Below, one piece after another: positions 17,021-25,317 of a stretch of DNA of 64,000 bases. The position numbers and the translations under genes are program-made. Position 1 is the stretch's first letter; every line of letters begins with the position of its first letter. Under the pieces are notes generated by a model, which saw only the letters and a program-made list of their open reading frames with translations, did not search any database and was not told the DNA's origin. This DNA comes from Vallitalea okinawensis (GTDB lineage: Bacteria; Bacillota; Clostridia; Lachnospirales; PQDH01), in contig NZ_PQDH01000002.1 of NCBI RefSeq assembly GCF_002964605.1, forward strand, positions 372,001 to 436,000, given 5' to 3'.

Positions 17021-17936
17021 AAAAGTCATTATTGATGCTGATTGTGGAATTGATGATGCTTTAGCTTTGATCTTTGCCATCAAATCCAATCTTAACATTA
17101 TTGGTATCACAAGTGTAAGCGGTAATGTCAATAGTTTAGAAAGCGCTAGAAATATTAAAGCTATCTTACAACTTCTTGAAAAAGAGATCCCTATCTATAC
17201 CAGTGATCTCTGTAACCTTCATGGTGAATTCATCGATGCAAAAGATACCCACGGTGAAGATGGTTTAGGAGAAACTTACTATGGTAAAGACTATGATGAG
17301 CACTCCATCGTTAAAGCTGAAGATTTTATATTGGATGTTTTATCACGTTATGAAGATGTGGATATTATTGCATTAGGTCCACTAACTAACCTTGCTAGGG
17401 CTTATATAAAAGATAAGGATACATTTAATAAATGTTCATCCATTCTCTCTATGGGAGGCACATACAACGCATTTGGCAATATGTCTCCTGTGACAGAATT
17501 TAATTATTATCATGATCCTAAATCTGTAGAATTAATATTAGAATCTAAAGTCCCTATGACTTTAGTTACTTTAGATGTGACTCGTAAAATATTTTTAACA
17601 CCAGATATGACTTTTGGTTTTAAAGAACAAAACGATATCGGTCGTTTCATTTATGAAGTTACACAATTCTATATGGATTTTCATAGAAAAGTTGAAAACT
17701 TTGATGGTTGTATTATTAATGACATATTAAACATCGCCTACTATTTAGATCCTACTGTTTGTACTGGTCTGACAGCTCCAGTAAAAGTTGTTACAGATGG
17801 CGAAACACGTGGTCAAATTTTAGTTGATGCTTGGAATATGTTTTATCCCGAACAAAAAGAATGCTTGGTACTTAACCAAGTTAATGCTTCAAAAGTCATG
17901 AAGCTATTTATGCAAACACTTGAATTAAAACAATAA
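17013..17936 (+). CDS. queK: Inosine-uridine-type nucleoside hydrolase, QueK-like (queuosine hydrolase)
   Basis: 307 residues. The N-terminal Ca2+-binding motif is IDADCGIDDA (family consensus DxDxGxDDA), with GPLTNLA, a histidine-containing HDPKSVE segment, and a late Asp-containing loop as in IunH. In C. difficile QueK releases queuine from queuosine. Placement behind the preQ1 riboswitch and yhhQ and beside the QueL-like gene supports that role over purine or pyrimidine salvage. Start: the ATG at 17013 overlaps the yhhQ stop (GATGCATAA); a longer frame to 16935 would overlap yhhQ by 86 nt. AGGATGATG serves as ribosome binding site. Confidence 0.7.
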   Translation: MHKKVIIDADCGIDDALALIFAIKSNLNIIGITSVSGNVNSLESARNIKAILQLLEKEIPIYTSDLCNLHGEFIDAKDTHGEDGLGETYYGKDYDEHSIVKAEDFILDVLSRYEDVDIIALGPLTNLARAYIKDKDTFNKCSSILSMGGTYNAFGNMSPVTEFNYYHDPKSVELILESKVPMTLVTLDVTRKIFLTPDMTFGFKEQNDIGRFIYEVTQFYMDFHRKVENFDGCIINDILNIAYYLDPTVCTGLTAPVKVVTDGETRGQILVDAWNMFYPEQKECLVLNQVNASKVMKLFMQTLELKQ

Positions 17937-17953
17937 TATATTATATATAAACT

Positions 17954-17982
17954 AAAGCCGAACATAGGATATGTTCGGCTTT
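17954..17982. terminator. Bidirectional terminator after queK
   Basis: AAAGCCGAACAT and ATGTTCGGCTTT form a 12-bp stem with a small loop. A second hairpin, AAACCAAT/ATTGGTTT at 17996-18018, overlaps the stop codon of the convergent gene. Confidence 0.75.
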
Positions 17983-18016
17983 ACTATATTTTACTAAACC
18001 AATTTTTCCTATTGGT

Positions 18017-18697
18017 TTAGTCATACTCCTTCATGTAATTTTCAATTAGCTTCACTCGATCATTTCTTCCTCTTAGCTTATTAACATAAAGTTGTAGGGA
18101 TAACGGAGGCACTTTGATTTCATATCCATTCCAAGTTATTACTTCTAAATGCTCTTTTGCATATGGACCACAGTCTACAGGTTCAGGGTCATCTAAACAA
18201 GCTTGAGGGTCAGATGCTATATCTATTCTTGCATGTAAAAAGAGTACGCCAAAATCTTTTGTTAACCATCCATTTGTATCAATGATGGGTTCAACAATAT
18301 AATTAACAAAGAGTTCACCTATTTTGTTAGCGTCCTTAGAATCAATCATTATATCAACATCATGAGGATTCAGTGGGATTCCTCTAATACAAGCTGCACA
18401 ACTTCCCGTCAACCACCAGTCAATCCCTTTTTCATCAACTTTCTTAGCAAATTCTAATAGAGCCTTTTCCCAAGGAATAGGTGTAAAATAACCTACTTGG
18501 CTAAACATTTTTTCTGCATTACTTTTATAATTATCTTTGATTCTGTTCATGTTTGGGGTATCTTTTAAGAATAGTTTTTTATAGCTATCCTCATCTTTTT
18601 CATAAAAACACATCTCTAAAATTTTCTCATACTTCACATCAAAATCAGAAATCCTAAAAACCGTATAATTACCACTATCTTCAAACGTTATCTTCAC
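18017..18697 (-). CDS. Nucleotidyltransferase-fold protein
   Basis: 226 residues. The segment WWLTGSCAACIRGIPLNPHDVDIMID fits the nucleotidyltransferase core pattern (hydrophobic-GS, then DxD), shown here as part of a longer motif; the aspartates in DVDIMID would bind metal. It resembles Mnt/AbiEii-like and uncharacterised aminoglycoside nucleotidyltransferase-fold proteins. Activity and substrate are unknown. The start is GTG with AAAGGAG about 9 nt upstream. No toxin-antitoxin partner is visible on either side, so it is more likely a stand-alone enzyme. Confidence 0.65.
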   Translation of the reverse strand: MKITFEDSGNYTVFRISDFDVKYEKILEMCFYEKDEDSYKKLFLKDTPNMNRIKDNYKSNAEKMFSQVGYFTPIPWEKALLEFAKKVDEKGIDWWLTGSCAACIRGIPLNPHDVDIMIDSKDANKIGELFVNYIVEPIIDTNGWLTKDFGVLFLHARIDIASDPQACLDDPEPVDCGPYAKEHLEVITWNGYEIKVPPLSLQLYVNKLRGRNDRVKLIENYMKEYD

Positions 18698-18777
18698 TAT
18701 CTCATCTCCTTTATTATGCTTATACTTTGCAGTATAGCACTATAATAAGAGACTTTTCTTGACCAGAATTGCTATCC

Positions 18778-19536
18778 CTATTCCACTTGATCCATAATCT
18801 TTATAAATTTTTTTTCAGCAGTAAGTTCTTGAGTTACAAATTTTCCTTTATAAAATAAAGAATAGATAGTAAAAGGTGAAGGATTCTTTATTGCCTTATC
18901 TTGGCTATCAATTAATACTTTCTCATAGATATATCCACTATCCTCAGCAAGTTTGGATTGAAGATCAATATAATATTCCATATAAGGACATTGGTTAGAA
19001 TAGAAAACCTTGAAACCGCCGTTATCATCACATACCCCTTCTCTTGCAATTGGCAGAAATTCTGGCTTTTTTATCTGATCTTTCAGAGGTAAGTATAGTA
19101 ATTCAAAATATGGCTCTGATGTATCACATGTTTCAAAACCCTGATTTACAAAAAACTTTTTATCTGACATAAAAGGTCTCTTTTTATCGCTACATAAGAC
19201 AATGATACCATCTTTCCCTTTTTGTCGGCTGTCTTCGATACACTTATTTAGAAGCTGTTTCCCATATCCATTCCCCTTATATTTTCCAGATACCCAGAAA
19301 CAATTAACCACCATGTAGTTAGGTGCTTGTACTGGTAAATAGGCTATTTCTGACGGACAATACTCGATAAAGACTTTGGCTCTTACATTTAATTTAGTAA
19401 AAACATAACCATTTTCTATTTGCTTTTTTAACCAATTTTTTTTAGCTAAATAACCACTCTTGCTTTTCTTATCAGAAATTGCACAGCATATATGCTCATC
19501 ATCAAGATTATCTACAGTTAAAGTTATAAAATCCAT
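18778..19536 (-). CDS. GNAT acetyltransferase with YoaP-like domain
   Basis: 252 residues. The first half is a GNAT domain with the acetyl-CoA loop VSGKYKGNGYGKQLL. The second half carries FYSNQCPYMEYYI, a thioredoxin-like element typical of the YoaP family (fused GNAT-YoaP proteins in Firmicutes). It should transfer an acetyl group to an unknown amine. The ATG at 19536 follows AAGGAG; the frame to 19572 extends past it. The GACA-N6-TGTC motif lies about 60 bp upstream (19598-19611). Confidence 0.75.
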   Translation of the reverse strand: MDFITLTVDNLDDEHICCAISDKKSKSGYLAKKNWLKKQIENGYVFTKLNVRAKVFIEYCPSEIAYLPVQAPNYMVVNCFWVSGKYKGNGYGKQLLNKCIEDSRQKGKDGIIVLCSDKKRPFMSDKKFFVNQGFETCDTSEPYFELLYLPLKDQIKKPEFLPIAREGVCDDNGGFKVFYSNQCPYMEYYIDLQSKLAEDSGYIYEKVLIDSQDKAIKNPSPFTIYSLFYKGKFVTQELTAEKKFIKIMDQVE

Positions 19537-19597
19537 ACCATCATCTCCTTGCCTAAAAATTATCTCATGCATACAACTATATTAACAAATACAATGC

Positions 19598-19611
19598 GAC
19601 AACAGTATGTC
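19598..19611. promoter_or_regulatory. GACA-N6-TGTC inverted motif, second copy
   Basis: GACAACAGTATGTC is nearly identical to the site at 13907-13920, including flanking CG before and ATA after. It lies upstream of the GNAT-YoaP gene. Candidate operator of an unidentified regulator. Confidence 0.4.
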
Positions 19612-19644
19612 ATAATCAATAAAAGTATAAAATATTAAAATAAA

Positions 19645-19660
19645 CACCTTTTTCAAGGTG
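19645..19660 (-). terminator. Terminator of the PadR-DUF2812 operon
   Basis: CACCTT/AAGGTG hairpin followed on the minus strand by TTTATTTTAA. Confidence 0.55.
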
Positions 19661-19668
19661 CTCAATCA

Positions 19669-20214
19669 TTATTCATAGAGTTGTTTTTCTTTTTTCATAT
19701 GATATATTCTTTTCATCTGTCCCATGGCCATAGATGTAAGTTTCATTCCTATAAGTAAATTAATTATTCCTACAACCAAATTCATGGTTGGTTCTGATGT
19801 ATGATGTGTTAATGGCAATAATAAATTAATTATTGCACATAGCAAATTCACAACTCCACCAATACCTTGTAAACTTACTATTCGTTTATGGTGCTTGATA
19901 CGCATTTCATAATCTGAATAGATATCAAATGGACCGCTATCAGCTTTTTTTCTAAGGTAGACCCATCTGTACCATGTTGACATACATTCCACACCTGACT
20001 CCTTTAAAAACTTAAGATACGCTTTACTTTCAGGATGTGATGGAAGGTTTTCTAATAATTCAATCCTATAAATATATTCACCAGACTGACCTTCTTTAAA
20101 TAAGTATCTTGTAAAGGAATAATCAACAAAATTTATCCCTTTGACTGCCAGCTCATTCAGCCACTTTTCTTCTTTTTCATAGTCAAGAAATACTTTTCTA
20201 ATAACATGTATCAT
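19669..20214 (-). CDS. DUF2812 membrane protein
   Basis: 181 residues. The N-terminal soluble half (KVFLDYEKEEKWLNELAVKG, then FTRYLF) matches DUF2812, and two membrane segments follow (about 125-165). DUF2812 proteins are almost always encoded just after a PadR regulator, as here, where the genes overlap by 17 nt. I chose ATG 20214 rather than GTG 20223; AGGGGTGAG lies upstream. Function is unknown. The repeated pairing with PadR suggests a membrane sensor or effector that affects the regulator. Confidence 0.75.
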   Translation of the reverse strand: MIHVIRKVFLDYEKEEKWLNELAVKGINFVDYSFTRYLFKEGQSGEYIYRIELLENLPSHPESKAYLKFLKESGVECMSTWYRWVYLRKKADSGPFDIYSDYEMRIKHHKRIVSLQGIGGVVNLLCAIINLLLPLTHHTSEPTMNLVVGIINLLIGMKLTSMAMGQMKRIYHMKKEKQLYE

Positions 20215-20539
20215 CCTTCTCACCCCTCACAATTGTTTTACCATTTATAATTAGCTCTTCTAATCGCTTAATCTCACCCTCTATAACGCTACGTCCTTCA
20301 TCCGTTATTTCATATTCCTTCTTTCTACTATTTTTACTTTCACCAAGGGCTTTTATCCACCCCTTTTTAAGCATCGTGTTGATTGCACCATATAAGGTTC
20401 CTGGTCCCAAATTTACACGCTCTTTACTAAGTTCTCTTACAAACTGCATAATACCATACCCGTGCATGGGTTGATAAAGTGCTAATAAAATATAATAGAC
20501 TGCTTCGGTTAAAGCCCCATGTTCGTCACTTTTAGGCAT
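20198..20539 (-). CDS. PadR family transcriptional regulator
   Basis: 113 residues. The winged-helix signature is complete: ALTEAVYYILLALYQPMHGY near the N-terminus, then LGPGTLYGAINTMLKKGWI and the wing KKEYEITDEGRSV. PadR proteins repress their own operon and are released by small molecules, often membrane-active ones. ATG 20539 follows GAGGAGTG. A palindrome rich in CGTCTAA/TTAGACG overlaps the transcription start region (20561-20594), consistent with autorepression. It is co-transcribed with the DUF2812 gene. Confidence 0.9.
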   Translation of the reverse strand: MPKSDEHGALTEAVYYILLALYQPMHGYGIMQFVRELSKERVNLGPGTLYGAINTMLKKGWIKALGESKNSRKKEYEITDEGRSVIEGEIKRLEELIINGKTIVRGEKDDTCY

Positions 20540-20560
20540 TTCATCACTCCTCACAAAACT

Positions 20561-20631
20561 ATCGTCTAATGTTATATCGTTAGACGATATATCGTAACCT
20601 GATTATATCACCTGCCGATATAGTATGTCAA
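20561..20631 (-). promoter_or_regulatory. padR promoter and operator
   Basis: On the minus strand TTGACA (20626-20631) and TATAAT (20602-20607) are 18 bp apart. Just downstream lie the inverted repeats ATCGTCTAA/TTAGACGAT (20561-20588) and CGATATATCG (20585-20594), a probable PadR operator covering the start of transcription. Confidence 0.7.
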
Positions 20632-20661
20632 CATCAATTATATATTTGCCACTTACACAAA

Positions 20662-20697
20662 AACCCCTGTAGTTGATTTCAATTCAACTACAGGGGT
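20662..20697 (-). terminator. Terminator of the AraC gene
   Basis: ACCCCTGTAGTTGA and its complement form a 14-bp stem, followed on the minus strand by TTTTTG. Confidence 0.85.
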
Positions 20698-20705
20698 CTT
20701 ATGGA

Positions 20706-21656
20706 CTATTTTTCTTTTCTTTTTACTGAAACTATAATATCCATTTCAGGAGGATTCATAATCATATCTTTAGGGGCTCTTTGAACTTGTTCAGGTAATG
20801 GATGATCTTTCAAACTGCGACAATCATATACTTCTGCAGCATAATAACCAGTCATCTCATAATCACTATTGGGTAACCATGTTTGTAGGAAATAAGCGAA
20901 TGCTTTATCAAGGGCAGCATTTGTCAATTGATAAAAATCCTCTCCAGAGAATGTACATACAGCAAAAAATCCAGATGGTATAGTAAATTGATCATATTGC
21001 CTGTGTTCATCACAAAACTCTTGAACCTGCTTTGCAGCTAAATAGTTGAATTTTCCAGTTATCTCAGAAGGTAAAGAGATCCCATATTCAACATGGGGTG
21101 TACAATCTTTACTGATTGAGTCTCTTATAGCATTGTAGTCACTCCAAGCAATACTGGGATTATCTTGCCCCGCAGGCTCCATAGAACACTCTTTTAAAGT
21201 TCCTACAAGCTTAATATCATCAGTAATCTCTTTGGTATTTATTTCAAGAACTATACCAGAAGTAATTAAAGGCACGCCTATGTCCGCATATCTATACTTT
21301 AGAGATAAATCTGTTTTATAAAAGTGAGCAAGAGGTATATTACTCTTTTTATATTCAGTTGGCGTCATTTTGTATATGGCCTTAAAGGAACGTATGAATG
21401 TTTCAACATTATTAAATCCATAGTTAAAAGCAACATCTGTAATATTATTACACTCTTTAATTTCATCTGACGCCCTTGCTACACGTCGCAATCTTACATA
21501 CTCCATAACCGTCACGCCAACGAGTTTATAAAACAATCTCTGAAAATAAAATTTAGATAGCACAGCCATTTCTGAAAGTCTGTCAATACACAATTCTTCG
21601 TCTAAATGTTCTTCAATATAATCAATTATCTTTTGCATATCATCATAATGATTCAT
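20706..21656 (-). CDS. AraC family regulator with GyrI-like effector domain
   Basis: 316 residues. Two HTH motifs fill residues 1-105 (LSEMAVLSKFYFQRLFYKLVG and the AraC signature around ITDVAFNYGFNNVETFIRSFK). The C-terminal part (about 130-310) has the GyrI/SbmC-like effector-binding fold seen in Rob and related regulators, which bind amphipathic or drug-like molecules. A second gene with the same domain order lies at 58308. The start ATG follows GAGGTAAG. No obvious target is adjacent except the upstream fatty acid desaturase on the same strand. Confidence 0.85.
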   Translation of the reverse strand: MNHYDDMQKIIDYIEEHLDEELCIDRLSEMAVLSKFYFQRLFYKLVGVTVMEYVRLRRVARASDEIKECNNITDVAFNYGFNNVETFIRSFKAIYKMTPTEYKKSNIPLAHFYKTDLSLKYRYADIGVPLITSGIVLEINTKEITDDIKLVGTLKECSMEPAGQDNPSIAWSDYNAIRDSISKDCTPHVEYGISLPSEITGKFNYLAAKQVQEFCDEHRQYDQFTIPSGFFAVCTFSGEDFYQLTNAALDKAFAYFLQTWLPNSDYEMTGYYAAEVYDCRSLKDHPLPEQVQRAPKDMIMNPPEMDIIVSVKRKEK

Positions 21657-21752
21657 AAAAACTTACCTCCATTTGCATTTTCTGACTTCATTATAGCACT
21701 ATCTTCTCTATACTTCTTGACTAAAAATGCCTTTTTAAACCATTATCTTCTT

Positions 21753-22754
21753 TTAATTTAACTTCAGCATACTCTTCCTCTGTTTAAATGAGATTAGGGC
21801 TTGCTTGTTTTCATCATATAATTGTAAAAGTGCTAATGGTAGGCTTGATACTAATGTCACTGTTTTTACATCTGTAAAATGATCATTGTTCTTATAGCAT
21901 ACTTTTAAATTGTAATTAGGTATTTTGGAGTTGAGATGGTGTATATGATGATAACCTATGTAGCCACTAATCCATTCTAATATAGTTGGCAAACGATAGA
22001 ATGTACTACCTTTTAAAGCCGCATCAACAAAATCCCATGATTCATTCTCTTCCCAATAAACTTCTTCAAACTGATGTTGGATATAGAAAAGCCAAACACC
22101 TAAACTACTTGCTATAGCAAGGGTGATTAACTGAACAATTAAATAGTCCTTTATTGAAAAAATACTCCCATATATGGTACCAATAATGATGATACCCAGA
22201 TTGGTTATCATATAACTGGTCCATTCAGATTTACCCGAATGCCTTTTAGGTAATCTATTAAGTACCGCAAATAGTGATATCGGCGCTACTCCAAACAAGA
22301 AAATAGGGTTACGGTATATTCGGTAAATAACCTTTTTATACCATTTAGAATTATCATACTCCTTGACAGTCATTGTCCATATATCACCTGACCCACGACG
22401 TTGCAAATTCCCAACAGTACCATGATGAATCGTGTGCTCTTTTTGCCAGGGTACAAAAGGTGTAAATGTGAAGATACCAAATATAGTCCCCAATAGTTGA
22501 TTCCAATTATTTGATTTTACGAATGATAGATGGGTACAATCGTGGAATAATATAAAGACTCGTACCATAAATCCAGCAGAAGCAATTAGAACTGGGATTA
22601 ATAGTATAGGTGATGTTTTCTCTTGAAATAGATATAGAGATAGAGTCAATAAAATAATATAGGGTACTAGTGTATTAATAATTTGAATGATTGCTTTTTT
22701 ATAATTAGGTTTTGCGTATTCTTTTAGGTCTTTTGCCCATTGTCTCTGTTTCAT
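21753..22754 (-). CDS. Membrane fatty acid desaturase
   Basis: 333 residues with at least four membrane segments. The three histidine boxes that bind the di-iron centre are present: HDCTH (near residue 84), HTIHH (near 119) and HHIHH (near 280). Enzymes of this family insert a double bond into acyl chains using O2 and an electron donor. The ATG at 22754 follows AAGGAG by 6 nt, so the six preceding residues are not coded. An O2-dependent enzyme is unexpected if the host is a strict anaerobe. A consensus promoter and a palindrome precede it. Confidence 0.85.
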   Translation of the reverse strand: MKQRQWAKDLKEYAKPNYKKAIIQIINTLVPYIILLTLSLYLFQEKTSPILLIPVLIASAGFMVRVFILFHDCTHLSFVKSNNWNQLLGTIFGIFTFTPFVPWQKEHTIHHGTVGNLQRRGSGDIWTMTVKEYDNSKWYKKVIYRIYRNPIFLFGVAPISLFAVLNRLPKRHSGKSEWTSYMITNLGIIIIGTIYGSIFSIKDYLIVQLITLAIASSLGVWLFYIQHQFEEVYWEENESWDFVDAALKGSTFYRLPTILEWISGYIGYHHIHHLNSKIPNYNLKVCYKNNDHFTDVKTVTLVSSLPLALLQLYDENKQALISFKQRKSMLKLN

Positions 22755-22775
22755 AATTATCTCCTTTACCATATG

Positions 22776-22828
22776 ATGTAGTAATATTAACTACATATAA
22801 GTATAGCGAAAATAATAATCATTGTCAA
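22776..22828 (-). promoter_or_regulatory. Desaturase promoter and palindromic operator
   Basis: On the minus strand TTGACA (22823-22828) and TATACT (22800-22805) are spaced 17 bp. Immediately downstream lies ATGTAGT-N7-ACTACAT (22776-22796) around the predicted start of transcription, placed as a repressor site would be. The spacer contains ATGATTATTATT, which loosely recalls a Fur box. Confidence 0.65.
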
Positions 22829-22935
22829 TAAACATTTATTTTCCTGTACTCATTCTCTATTTTTCCCCTACTAGTTTTTCGACGATTTGTTTATTCCGAG
22901 CAAAAACTGCTCTACAAAAATATTCCACTAAAAAA

Positions 22936-22959
22936 GCACCTAACATTTTAGTTAGGTGC
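22936..22959 (-). terminator. Terminator of the DUF4914 gene
   Basis: GCACCTAAC/GTTAGGTGC stem with a 6-nt loop, followed on the minus strand by six T. Confidence 0.85.
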
Positions 22960-22971
22960 CCTTAAAATTCC

Positions 22972-24843
22972 CTATTTCATAGGAATTAGCTTTATATAAT
23001 CTTCAACAGTACCATCATTTAAGAAGCACTCAATTATTTCTCTACCAATTGGTAATAATTCATCAGTATTAAACTTAACAATTTCTTTCTTAAAGAAATC
23101 TGTTAATACTTTTGCACCTGCATCATAAGCCTCATTACCAACTCCAAGCTGATAATTTGTTTGTAAAAGACCTTTTGGTAAATCTTTACCATCAACTCTT
23201 AAACGCTTCAATGCATAGCCTAGAAGTGAGCAACGTGATGCTTCAATTTGATCATCTTTAAATTTAGCATTACCTTTTCTAGCTAAATATTCTCTGACAA
23301 TCCATTGTGGTGTAAAACCAACTTCATGAGAACCGATATGTTGATTTGGTATAAGGACATATCTTGTATTAGGTGTGTTAATAATTTGTTCTAAAAGTAG
23401 GTTTGCTTGATCCACCATTTTACCAGTTGCAAATGGCCAATATGAACCTACACCTTCACTACTCATACCCTCAGTATCTGTAATACTTGGGTTTGCATGA
23501 CCTCTTGGAGCAACTAATCTCCAAATCCATGCTAAAGCTGGAGGAAGTACATGTAAGCAACCAATGATACCATAACTTGGGTCATCAGCAGTACACGCTG
23601 GTGTTCTAACACCAAAACTACGTATATCTACTTCAACAGGCTCATTAACAACGCCTGGAACAAAACTTCTAGGCATAATAACCCTTGGATTTGGACATGG
23701 TTTACCAGGAGCATCCATGATATGATCCCAAATAAGAATAGTGGAACCAGGTGAAGCATCCATATTTAAGAAGATTAAAGGCTCTTTTGGATGGATACAT
23801 AATTTTTCATGGTGTGGTGATGTACCATATTCTGTAATATGATTAAAGCGTAAGAACCAGCCTGCTTCTGCATCTTTTACAACAAGTTTGCTTTGATTTT
23901 GTAGTTCTGGATGACAAATTGCCATGTCATCAGTAATTGGACTGAGCTCACATGTATCAGAGATTTCTAAGAAGAGTTTTTCTTTCGTAATTAAGTCCTT
24001 AGCTAAAAGAACACTACCATCTCTTTCTCTATGAATCTCCTCAATCATTTCACTCTTTCCACCACCACTTGCACCTTCATGCATAAGTACTAATTGGTTA
24101 TCATATGGTGTCGTAACTAGAACTGTAGAAGCATGAACTGTTGTCCAGTTCTCTAACTCACCAATGTTTAATAAAACACCGTAGATACCTTTTTTTGCAC
24201 TTGGTCCTGGATATAGATTAAATGAAAATACCTCATGAGCGTGTTTTAATCTGTTATGAACAACGACTTGTTTGCCGTCAAAATGCGTATGTCTGAAAAC
24301 AGGCGCTAAGTAAATAATTGCTTTTGGTTCAAAGTTATCATTAACTTTATCTTTTGGAATAAAACCTTGTAAATCAGCCAGACCGGCTGTAAAGAATGCT
24401 GCATTCTTTGGTCCTATTAATAATGCTGGGTAGCCATATACTTCATCACCAGCAATGAATGGCATTGCAATAAGCTCTTGCTCTTTTAACCACTCAAAAG
24501 TCTCTAATCTTACATCATCAAATGAATGGTCATATCTTTCCTCATAACGAGTTTTATCAGTTTCTAAACTATCTCCAATTAATAGACAGTTTGGGTCACG
24601 TCTTCTCATATACTCTTCATGATAATTAACAGACGCACCATTTTTACATTTAGTTACAGTCGCTTCTTCAACTACTCCTATACCTTTTACATCATACTTA
24701 ACTTCAAAGACTTCTTCAGCTCCCCCTGTAGCCAACTCTAATAAGTGTTGTCTACTTTCAGGAATTATTACTTCTGAGGCAGATTCTAAAATATCTAAAA
24801 CATCCTCATGTAAAACAAAATAATCACTAATTTTGGTTTTCAT
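22972..24843 (-). CDS. DUF4914 protein with PEPCK-like P-loop
   Basis: 623 residues. The sequence matches the DUF4914 type, a family distantly related to phosphoenolpyruvate carboxykinase. A glycine-rich nucleotide-binding loop, EGASGGGKSEM, lies at about residues 268-278, followed by an acidic and aspartate-rich segment (ITDDMAICHPEL) where PEPCK binds metal and nucleotide. Kinase or carboxykinase activity has not been shown, so the role is inference only. ATG follows TTAAGGAGG. The gene has its own promoter about 320 bp upstream and an unusually long structured leader, so its expression is probably regulated after initiation. Confidence 0.7.
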   Translation of the reverse strand: MKTKISDYFVLHEDVLDILESASEVIIPESRQHLLELATGGAEEVFEVKYDVKGIGVVEEATVTKCKNGASVNYHEEYMRRRDPNCLLIGDSLETDKTRYEERYDHSFDDVRLETFEWLKEQELIAMPFIAGDEVYGYPALLIGPKNAAFFTAGLADLQGFIPKDKVNDNFEPKAIIYLAPVFRHTHFDGKQVVVHNRLKHAHEVFSFNLYPGPSAKKGIYGVLLNIGELENWTTVHASTVLVTTPYDNQLVLMHEGASGGGKSEMIEEIHRERDGSVLLAKDLITKEKLFLEISDTCELSPITDDMAICHPELQNQSKLVVKDAEAGWFLRFNHITEYGTSPHHEKLCIHPKEPLIFLNMDASPGSTILIWDHIMDAPGKPCPNPRVIMPRSFVPGVVNEPVEVDIRSFGVRTPACTADDPSYGIIGCLHVLPPALAWIWRLVAPRGHANPSITDTEGMSSEGVGSYWPFATGKMVDQANLLLEQIINTPNTRYVLIPNQHIGSHEVGFTPQWIVREYLARKGNAKFKDDQIEASRCSLLGYALKRLRVDGKDLPKGLLQTNYQLGVGNEAYDAGAKVLTDFFKKEIVKFNTDELLPIGREIIECFLNDGTVEDYIKLIPMK

Positions 24844-25163
24844 AATAGTCCTCCTTAAGTGTTAGTAAATGTTACTCCTCATAAACTTCAGCCAGGAATA
24901 TCTCTTTATCAGTATTGTGAGAAAATTCCTAGTATAAAAACTAAAGCCAATATTCATACAAATACTTAATGAATATTAGCAACTCATAACTGGTTCAATA
25001 CCATTAATTCTATCTTTAATGTCATAATAGTACTGTGGGAATACTCCCCTCCACTATGAGATGAGTATAAATCATCTCGTCATTTGTCATAAATTTAAAC
25101 ACTATATACATGCCACTGGAATGGACCTAGTTCAGACTACGTCAATTCCTCCCCCATGTTACC
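24844..25163 (-). promoter_or_regulatory. Long structured 5' leader of the DUF4914 gene (unidentified RNA)
   Basis: From the predicted start near 25163 the untranslated RNA is about 320 nt. Read on the minus strand it can form a series of hairpins: GGAAT-TGAC/GTC-ATTCC (25118-25149), GAGATGA/TCATCTC (25058-25078), GTGG-GGG/CCC-CAC (25035-25054), AATATTCAT/ATGAATATT (24949-24977) and GGAAT/ATTCC (24895-24929). It matches no riboswitch class I know (no T-box, SAM, TPP, purine or ykkC hallmarks). It may be a new cis-regulatory element. Confidence 0.4.
25022..25111 (-). CDS. Possible 29-residue ORF in the DUF4914 leader
   Basis: The frame starts ATG (MYIVFKFMTNDEMIYTHL, continuing to PTVLL) and looks protein-like, but only a weak CTAGG lies upstream and it overlaps two of the hairpins. 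It could be a leader peptide, a remnant of a longer gene, or chance. Confidence 0.25.
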   Translation of the reverse strand: MYIVFKFMTNDEMIYTHLIVEGSIPTVLL

Positions 25164-25169
25164 ACTTTA

Positions 25170-25198
25170 TTCTATCATACTTTGAATAATCTTGCAAG
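25170..25198 (-). promoter_or_regulatory. Promoter of the DUF4914 transcript
   Basis: On the minus strand TTGCAA (25193-25198) and TAGAAT (25170-25175) are spaced exactly 17 bp. Confidence 0.6.
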
Positions 25199-25317
25199 TT
25201 ATTATTAAAATACATGCAATTATATAAATAAATCTTGTTATGTCAGCTTCTTTCAGATACCTAGTGGTTTATCATATTGATAACTTATTATTAACAATCT
25301 ACACAGTACTCATCCAG

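Noticed and set aside
17996-18018. Second terminator after queK
   Set aside because: The AAACCAAT/ATTGGTTT hairpin lacks a T-tract and overlaps a stop codon; noted with the main terminator only.
22806-22828. Fur box in the desaturase promoter
   Set aside because: Only a partial match (ATGATTATTATT) in AT-rich DNA; not enough to call.
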